Below, in pieces: positions 6,673 to 11,086 of a stretch of DNA of 11,086 nucleotides (the stretch's first letter is position 1; every line of letters starts with the position of its first letter). The translations under genes were made by a program, and so were the position numbers. Under the pieces are notes generated by a model. The model searched no databases. It was not told the DNA's origin and saw only the letters and a program-made list of their open reading frames with translations. The stretch is taken from positions 1 through 11,086 of the forward strand of contig DATILI010000167.1 of the NCBI GenBank assembly GCA_035476635.1. The letters are read 5' to 3'. The stretch comes from DATILI01 sp035476635 (GTDB taxonomy: Bacteria; Pseudomonadota; Gammaproteobacteria; Burkholderiales; Burkholderiaceae_C).

Positions 6673-7886
6673 GCCGCGGCCTTCTGTGCCTTTTGTGCCT
6701 TTTGCCCAAGCCATTCCTCGGCCAGGCGCACCCAATAGGTCGCGCCCAGCGGAATCAGGTCGTCGTTGAAGTCATAGCTCGGGTTGTGCAGCATGCAGGG
6801 GCCGGCGCCGTGTCCCATCTCGCGGTGGGCGCCATCGCCGTTGGCGATGAAGCAGTAGGCGCCCGGCTTGGCCTGCAGCATGTAGGAGAAGTCCTCGGCG
6901 CCCATGGTGGGCTCCTGCGCCATCACGTTCTCCTCGCCCACGATGGAGGCCATGACCTTGCGCGCGAACTCGGCCTCGTTCGCATGGTTGATGGTCGGCG
7001 GGTAGTTGCGCACGAACTCGAACTCGCACTGCGCCTCATGCGCGGCGCAGACATGCTCGGCCACCTGCTGCATGCGTTTTTCGATCAGGTCCAGCACTTC
7101 CAGCGTGAAGGTGCGCACCGTACCCTGCAATTCGCAGCTGTCGGGCACCACATTGGTGGCTTCGCCGGCGTGAATCATGGTGACCGAAATCACGCCGGAG
7201 TCGATCGGCTTCATGTTGCGGCTGATGATGGTCTGGAAGGCCTGCACCATCTGGCAGGCGATCGGCACCGGGTCGATGCCGTTGTGCGGCAGCGCGGCGT
7301 GGCTGCCCTTGCCGCGGATGGTGATCTTGAACTCGTTGCTGGACGCCATGACCGGACCCGGGCTCACGGCCAATTTCCCGACCGCATAGCCGGGCCAGTT
7401 GTGCAGGCCGAACACGGCGTCCATCGGGAACTTCTCGAACAGCCCATCCTTGATCATTTCTCGCGCGCCGCCGCCGCCCTCTTCCGCGGGTTGGAAGATC
7501 AGGTAGACGGTGCCGTCGAAGTTGCGGTTCCTGGCGAAGTGCTGCGCCGCAGCAAGCAGCATGGCGGTGTGGCCATCGTGGCCGCAGGCGTGCATCTTGC
7601 CTTTGTGCTTGCTCGCATGGGCGAAGGTGTTGAACTCCTGCATGGGCAGGGCGTCGATGTCGGCGCGCAGGCCGACGGCGCGCTCGCTCGTGCCGTTCTT
7701 GATGATGCCGACTACCCCGGTTTTGCCCATGCCGCGGTGGATGGGAATGCCCCATTCGGTGAGCTTTTGCGCCACCAGGTCGGCGGTACGCACCTCCTCG
7801 AAGCACAGCTCGGGGTGGGCATGGATTTCGCGGCGCACGGCGGCAATGCCGGCGGCCTGCGTCACGATGGAGTCAATGACTTTCAT
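6669..7886 (-). CDS. M20D family amidohydrolase / metallopeptidase (hippurate hydrolase-like)
   Basis: The 405-residue product is a usual length for M20D enzymes, which use two metal ions to remove acyl groups from N-acyl amino acids or related amides (hippurate hydrolase, IAA-amino acid hydrolase, N-acetyl-L-amino acid deacetylase). Visible motifs are RRDIH-like RREIHAHPE at the N-terminus, HACGHDGHTAMLL with Cys101 and His103, FQPAEEGGGGA with Glu135 and Glu136, LHNWPG with His162, the dimerisation-domain segment GKGSHAALPH, MGAEDFSYML, and the C-terminal LHNPSYDFND. It therefore looks fully active. No signal peptide is visible. It is the first gene of a two-gene operon with DUF2817, which it overlaps by 4 bp. 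Its C-terminus, KAQKAQKAAA, is encoded by a small tandem repeat. The start has a good Shine-Dalgarno sequence and a plausible promoter upstream. The exact acyl substrate cannot be told from sequence. Confidence 0.94.
   Translation of the reverse strand: MKVIDSIVTQAAGIAAVRREIHAHPELCFEEVRTADLVAQKLTEWGIPIHRGMGKTGVVGIIKNGTSERAVGLRADIDALPMQEFNTFAHASKHKGKMHACGHDGHTAMLLAAAQHFARNRNFDGTVYLIFQPAEEGGGGAREMIKDGLFEKFPMDAVFGLHNWPGYAVGKLAVSPGPVMASSNEFKITIRGKGSHAALPHNGIDPVPIACQMVQAFQTIISRNMKPIDSGVISVTMIHAGEATNVVPDSCELQGTVRTFTLEVLDLIEKRMQQVAEHVCAAHEAQCEFEFVRNYPPTINHANEAEFARKVMASIVGEENVMAQEPTMGAEDFSYMLQAKPGAYCFIANGDGAHREMGHGAGPCMLHNPSYDFNDDLIPLGATYWVRLAEEWLGQKAQKAQKAAA
6680..6706 (-). repeat. Three tandem 9-bp units at the M20D C-terminus
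   Basis: On the minus strand the units read GGCAAAAGG, CACAAAAGG and CACAGAAGG. They encode the Lys/Ala/Gln-rich tail of the M20D protein. Each unit contains an AAGG core, and the last (AGAAGG, 6685-6680) lies 7 nt before the DUF2817 start codon, so it probably serves as its ribosome binding site. A change in copy number would stay in frame. Confidence 0.7.
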
Positions 7887-7893
7887 AGTATGT

Positions 7894-7899
7894 TTCCTT
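7894..7899 (-). promoter_or_regulatory. Ribosome binding site of the M20D gene
   Basis: On the minus strand AAGGAA lies 7 nt before the ATG at 7886-7884. It supports this ATG as the start. Confidence 0.8.
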
Positions 7900-7908
7900 T
7901 ATTCCGAC

Positions 7909-7938
7909 AGTCTAGCCCGGTCTACAAGCCCCTGCCAA
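7909..7938 (-). promoter_or_regulatory. Putative sigma70-type promoter of the M20D-DUF2817 operon
   Basis: On the minus strand TTGGCA (7938-7933, 5 of 6) and TAGACT (7914-7909, 4 of 6) are 18 nt apart, in the 111-bp region shared with the divergent argE-like gene. The transcript would start near 7902, just upstream of the Shine-Dalgarno sequence. I found no equally convincing promoter for the argE-like gene in this gap. Confidence 0.42.
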
Positions 7939-7984
7939 ATGCTCAAGTGCCACCGCGGTGCAGTCCAGGCGCCACCGAAGTGCC

Positions 7985-7989
7985 GGAGA
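7985..7989 (+). promoter_or_regulatory. Ribosome binding site of the argE-like gene
   Basis: GGAGA lies 8 nt before the ATG at 7998. It fixes this start although the frame stays open far upstream through the antisense of the M20D gene. Confidence 0.82.
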
Positions 7990-7997
7990 ATACGCGG

Positions 7998-9173
7998 ATG
8001 ATTTCCGCCCACGCCCTTGAGCTCGCACAAACCCTGGTGCGTATCGACACCGTCAGCCGCAACTCCAACCTCGCATTGATTCATTTCGTGCGCGACGCGC
8101 TGCACCAGCTCGGCGTGAAAAGCCGCCTGAGCTACAACGCCGACAAGACCAAGGCCAACCTGTTCGCCACCTTGGGCGAAGGCAAGCCCGCCGGGGTAAT
8201 TCTTTCGGGCCACACCGACACCGTGCCGTGGGACGGCCAGGCATGGAGCGTAGACCCGCTGGGCGCCACCATCCGGGACGGCCGCCTTTACGGGCGCGGC
8301 AGCGCCGACATGAAAAGCTTCATCGCCATCGCCCTGGCACATGCGAAGAGTTTCGCCGAAAGCCCGGCGCCATTTGCGATCCACTTCGCCTTCAGCTACG
8401 ACGAGGAAGTCGGCTGCTTTGGCGTCAAGGAGCTGATCGCCGATATGCGCGACGCGGGCATCGCGCCGCTGGCCTGCATCGTCGGCGAGCCGACCAGCAT
8501 GGTTCCGGCCATCGCGCACAAGGGCGTGTACCGTTACAAGTGCTGCGTGCGCGGCAAGGAGGCCCACTCCTCGCTCACGCCGCAGTCGGTCAATGCCATC
8601 GAGATGGCTGCGCGCCTGGTCGGCAAGCTGCGCGACATGGCCGAAGACTTTGAGCGCAGCGAGCCGCGCTACGAGGGCTTCGACGTCCCGTTCTCCACGG
8701 CCAGCGTCGGCCAGTTTCATGGCGGCATCGCCGACAACGTGGTGCCGCGCGACGCCGAGTTCAACTACGAGTTCCGCGACCTGCCCACGGCCGATGCCGG
8801 CGCCATGCAGCAACAGATGCTGGCGCATGCCGCTGCGCTGGAGCCGGGCATGAAGAAAGTGGCGGCCGATGCCGGTTTTCGCTTCGAGACCATCTGCGAA
8901 GTTCCCAGCTTCCTCGGCTCGCCTCAGGACGCCGTGACGCAACTGGCCCAGCGCCTCGCAGGCGAGCAAGGCACCACGCTCGTGGCATTCGGCACCGAGG
9001 CCGGCATCTTCAAGAATTCAGGCATCCAGACGGTCGTCTGCGGCCCGGGCAGTATCGAGCAGGCACACCAGCCCGATGAGTTCGTGAGCCTGGAACAACT
9101 CGCGCGCTGCGAAGCCTTCATGCAGGGGCTGGCACAGGTAACGTCCTTCGAACACCGGCTGGAGGCAGCATGA
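7998..9173 (+). CDS. argE: ArgE-like M20A deacetylase (acetylornithine deacetylase family)
   Basis: The product is 391 residues, the normal length for ArgE, which removes the acetyl group from N-acetylornithine using two zinc ions. Predicted metal and catalytic residues are all visible: His72 and Asp74 in GHTDTVP, Asp104 in GRGSADMK, Glu136/Glu137 in YDEEVG, Glu164 in VGEPTS, and His357 in SIEQAHQPDEF, a C-terminal motif shared with true ArgE. HKGVYRYKCCVRGKEAHSS marks the dimerisation domain. The frame is open far upstream, but the ATG at 7998 has a GGAGA site and yields the family N-terminus. The stop overlaps the start of the molybdopterin oxidoreductase by 4 bp (ATGA). No arginine synthesis genes are next to it, and many betaproteobacteria make arginine with ArgJ, so a catabolic deacylase of related specificity is as likely as a biosynthetic role; the symbol is given as family, not proven function. 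Confidence 0.85.
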   Translation: MISAHALELAQTLVRIDTVSRNSNLALIHFVRDALHQLGVKSRLSYNADKTKANLFATLGEGKPAGVILSGHTDTVPWDGQAWSVDPLGATIRDGRLYGRGSADMKSFIAIALAHAKSFAESPAPFAIHFAFSYDEEVGCFGVKELIADMRDAGIAPLACIVGEPTSMVPAIAHKGVYRYKCCVRGKEAHSSLTPQSVNAIEMAARLVGKLRDMAEDFERSEPRYEGFDVPFSTASVGQFHGGIADNVVPRDAEFNYEFRDLPTADAGAMQQQMLAHAAALEPGMKKVAADAGFRFETICEVPSFLGSPQDAVTQLAQRLAGEQGTTLVAFGTEAGIFKNSGIQTVVCGPGSIEQAHQPDEFVSLEQLARCEAFMQGLAQVTSFEHRLEAA

Positions 9174-11086
9174 CCGTCATCAAGGGCGCCTGCCCGCACG
9201 ATTGCCCCGACACCTGCTCGTTCCTGACCACGGTGGAAAACGGCATCGCCATCAAGGTGCAGGGCAATCCGGAACACCGCCACACCGATGGCGCGCTGTG
9301 CACCAAGGTGTCACGCTACGCCGAGCGCAGCTACCACCCCGAGCGCATCCTGACGCCGTTGCGCCGAGTCGGCCCCAAGGGCGCGGGCCAGTTCGAGCCG
9401 GTGAGCTGGGATACGGCGCTTGCCGACATCGCCGCACGCCTGCAAGCCATTGCCGCGCGCAACCCAGAGGCCATCCTGCCCTACAGCTATGCCGGCACCA
9501 TGGGGCTGGTGCAGGGCGAAAGCATGGCGGCGCGCTTTTTCAACAAGCTGGGCGCCTCGTTCCTGGACCGCACCATCTGCTCCTCGGCCGGTGGCGAGGG
9601 CTTGACGCAAACCCTGGGCGGCAAGGTCGGCATGCGCGTGGAGCACTTCGCCGAGTCCAGGCTGATCCTCATCTGGGGCAGCAACTCGATTGCCAGCAAC
9701 CTGCACTTCTGGCGCCTGGCGCAGCAGGCCAAGCGCAACGGCGCGCGCCTGGTCTGCATCGACCCGCGCAAGACCGAGACCGCGGAAAAGTGCCACGAAC
9801 ACATCGCACTGCGGCCGGGCACCGACGCGGCGCTGGCCTTTGCCGTGATGCATGAGCTGATCGTGAACGATTGGCTGGACCAGGCCTACATCGACAACCA
9901 CACGGTGGGCTGGCCCGCCTTGCGCGAGCGCGCACTGCAGTGGAGCCCGGAGCGCGCCGCCGAAGTGTGCGGCGTGCCGGTGGACCAGATCCGCTCCTTG
10001 GCACGCGACTACGGCACCCTGGCGCCGGCCGCCATCCGCCTGAACTACGGCATGCAGCGGGTGCGCGGCGGCGGCAACGCCACGCGCGCCATCGCCTGCC
10101 TGCCGGCACTGACGGGCGCCTGGCGGCACCGCGCCGGCGGCCTGCTGCTCAGCAGCTCGGGCCAGTTCCCGGTAGACCGCGCCGCGCTGCAGAGGCCCGA
10201 TCTGCTGGCCGGCCGCCAGCCGCGCACCATCAACATGAGCACCATCGGCGATGACCTGCTGCGCGAATCTTCCGCCGACTTCGGGCCGAAGATCGAGGCG
10301 CTGGTCGTCTACAACAGCAACCCCGTGGCCGTCGCGCCCGACTCCAGCAAGGTGGTGCAGGGGTTCGCGCGCGAGGACCTGTTCACGGTGGTGCTGGAGC
10401 ACTTCAAGACCGACACCGCCGACTACGCCGACTACCTGCTGCCGGCCACCACGCAGCTGGAGCATTGGGACATCCACCTGGCCTACGGCCACACCGACGT
10501 GCTGCTGAACCGCCCCGCGATCGCCCCGCTGGGCCAGGCCCGGCCCAATAGCGAGATCTTTCGCCAGCTGGCGCAGCGCATGGGCTTTGCCGAGGCCTGT
10601 TTCGCCGACAGCGACGAGGCGCTGTGCCGCCAGGCCTATGGCGAGCAGGTCGATTTCGATATGCTGCTCGCGCAGGGCTTTGCCACGCTGGCGCTGCCCG
10701 AGGCGCCGTTTGCGAACGGCAACTTCCCCACGCCCTCCGGCAAGTGCGAGTTCTTCAGCGCGCGGCTGGCGGCGCAGGGCCTGGACGGCCTGCCCGACCA
10801 TCTGCCCAACTATGAACTGGCGGGCACATCCGCCGGCTATCCGCTGGCGATGATCTCGCCGCCGGCACGCAACTTTCTCAATTCGAGCTTCGTCAACGTG
10901 CAAAGCCTGCGCGACATCGAGGGCGAACCTGTCCTGGAGATGCACGAAAGCGATGCCACCGCGCGCGGCATCGCCTCGGGCGCCGTGGTCAAGGTATTCA
11001 ATGCGCGCGGTACCTACCGCTGCAAGGTGCAAGTGTCCAAACGCGCGCGCCCCGGCGTGGTCAATGGCCTGGGCATCTGGTGGCGC
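9170..11086 (+). CDS. Molybdopterin-dependent oxidoreductase (DMSO reductase superfamily), 3' end outside window
   Basis: The frame is open from the ATG at 9170 to the window edge: 639 residues without a stop. Family members are often around 700 residues, so perhaps 50-70 are missing. The N-terminus has a 4Fe-4S motif, Cys8, Cys12, Cys16 and Cys44 (CX3CX3CX27C, in ACPHDCPDTC and GALCTKV). TICSSAGG (135-142) is the likely molybdenum-ligand loop, with Cys137 or Ser138/Ser139 as candidate ligand. IWGSNS (168-173) and IDPRKTETA are typical of the bis-MGD-binding domains, and YNSNPVAVAPD lies in the central part. The C-terminal dinucleotide-binding domain starts near residue 557 (YPLAMISPP). There is no twin-arginine signal, so it is probably cytoplasmic. 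It resembles the broad BisC/formate dehydrogenase-like group with CPHDCPDTC starts, whose substrates are mostly unknown. No electron-transfer partner is in the window. The 4-bp overlap with the argE-like gene implies joint translation. Confidence 0.92.
   Translation, partial: MTVIKGACPHDCPDTCSFLTTVENGIAIKVQGNPEHRHTDGALCTKVSRYAERSYHPERILTPLRRVGPKGAGQFEPVSWDTALADIAARLQAIAARNPEAILPYSYAGTMGLVQGESMAARFFNKLGASFLDRTICSSAGGEGLTQTLGGKVGMRVEHFAESRLILIWGSNSIASNLHFWRLAQQAKRNGARLVCIDPRKTETAEKCHEHIALRPGTDAALAFAVMHELIVNDWLDQAYIDNHTVGWPALRERALQWSPERAAEVCGVPVDQIRSLARDYGTLAPAAIRLNYGMQRVRGGGNATRAIACLPALTGAWRHRAGGLLLSSSGQFPVDRAALQRPDLLAGRQPRTINMSTIGDDLLRESSADFGPKIEALVVYNSNPVAVAPDSSKVVQGFAREDLFTVVLEHFKTDTADYADYLLPATTQLEHWDIHLAYGHTDVLLNRPAIAPLGQARPNSEIFRQLAQRMGFAEACFADSDEALCRQAYGEQVDFDMLLAQGFATLALPEAPFANGNFPTPSGKCEFFSARLAAQGLDGLPDHLPNYELAGTSAGYPLAMISPPARNFLNSSFVNVQSLRDIEGEPVLEMHESDATARGIASGAVVKVFNARGTYRCKVQVSKRARPGVVNGLGIWWR

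Noticed and set aside
5692..6738. 348-codon plus-strand open frame
   Set aside because: It is antisense to the DUF2817 gene, which has a complete zinc site. The product shows no domain and has the composition of a shadow frame.
6693..7997. Long open frame running antisense through the M20D gene and continuous with the argE-like gene, which would make an 826-residue protein
   Set aside because: The upstream part is antisense to a well-conserved M20D gene, has no family features, and the real start at 7998 has a GGAGA site. In very GC-rich DNA such shadow frames stay open because stop codons are rare.
9311..11032. 573-codon open frame on the minus strand
   Set aside because: It lies opposite the molybdopterin oxidoreductase, whose cysteine motif and domains are clear. 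The antisense product is low-complexity and rich in Arg, Ala, Gly and His with no recognisable domain.

Overview
The window is very GC-rich, tightly packed bacterial DNA with nine protein-coding genes and almost no spare space. Codon use, the form of the pantothenate kinase (CoaX) and the gene mix suggest a betaproteobacterium of the order Burkholderiales, perhaps Comamonadaceae or a relative. That placement is inferred from resemblance, not from a marker gene. I see no tRNA, rRNA, CRISPR array, insertion sequence, integrase or phage gene.

Layout from left to right: (1) an M81 (MlrC-like) metallopeptidase missing only its first few codons, followed after 55 bp by an amidase-signature hydrolase with a strong ribosome binding site; (2) on the minus strand, a C45 (penicillin acyltransferase-like) N-terminal-nucleophile hydrolase that converges on the amidase; (3) divergent from it across 32 bp, coaX (type III pantothenate kinase), then a cupin thiol dioxygenase of the cysteine/3-mercaptopropionate dioxygenase superfamily; (4) a two-gene minus-strand operon, an M20D amidohydrolase followed by a DUF2817 (M14-like) zinc peptidase, joined by a 4-bp ATGA overlap; (5) divergent from that across 111 bp, an ArgE-like M20A deacetylase joined by another ATGA overlap to a molybdopterin oxidoreductase that runs off the right edge.

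Six of the nine genes encode hydrolases of amide or peptide bonds, from six different families. This looks like a catabolic set for scavenging peptides, N-acyl amino acids or other amides, with coaX (coenzyme A synthesis) and a thiol dioxygenase placed in the middle. The dioxygenase gene is clearly less GC-rich than its neighbours (about 62% against about 70% in sampled neighbouring lines). No single gene is a new family. The most interesting points are the possible leaderless, overlapping divergent promoters at the C45/coaX junction, a possible leaderless start for the dioxygenase, the mixed active-site signature of that dioxygenase, and the translational coupling of an M20 deacylase to a molybdenum enzyme.
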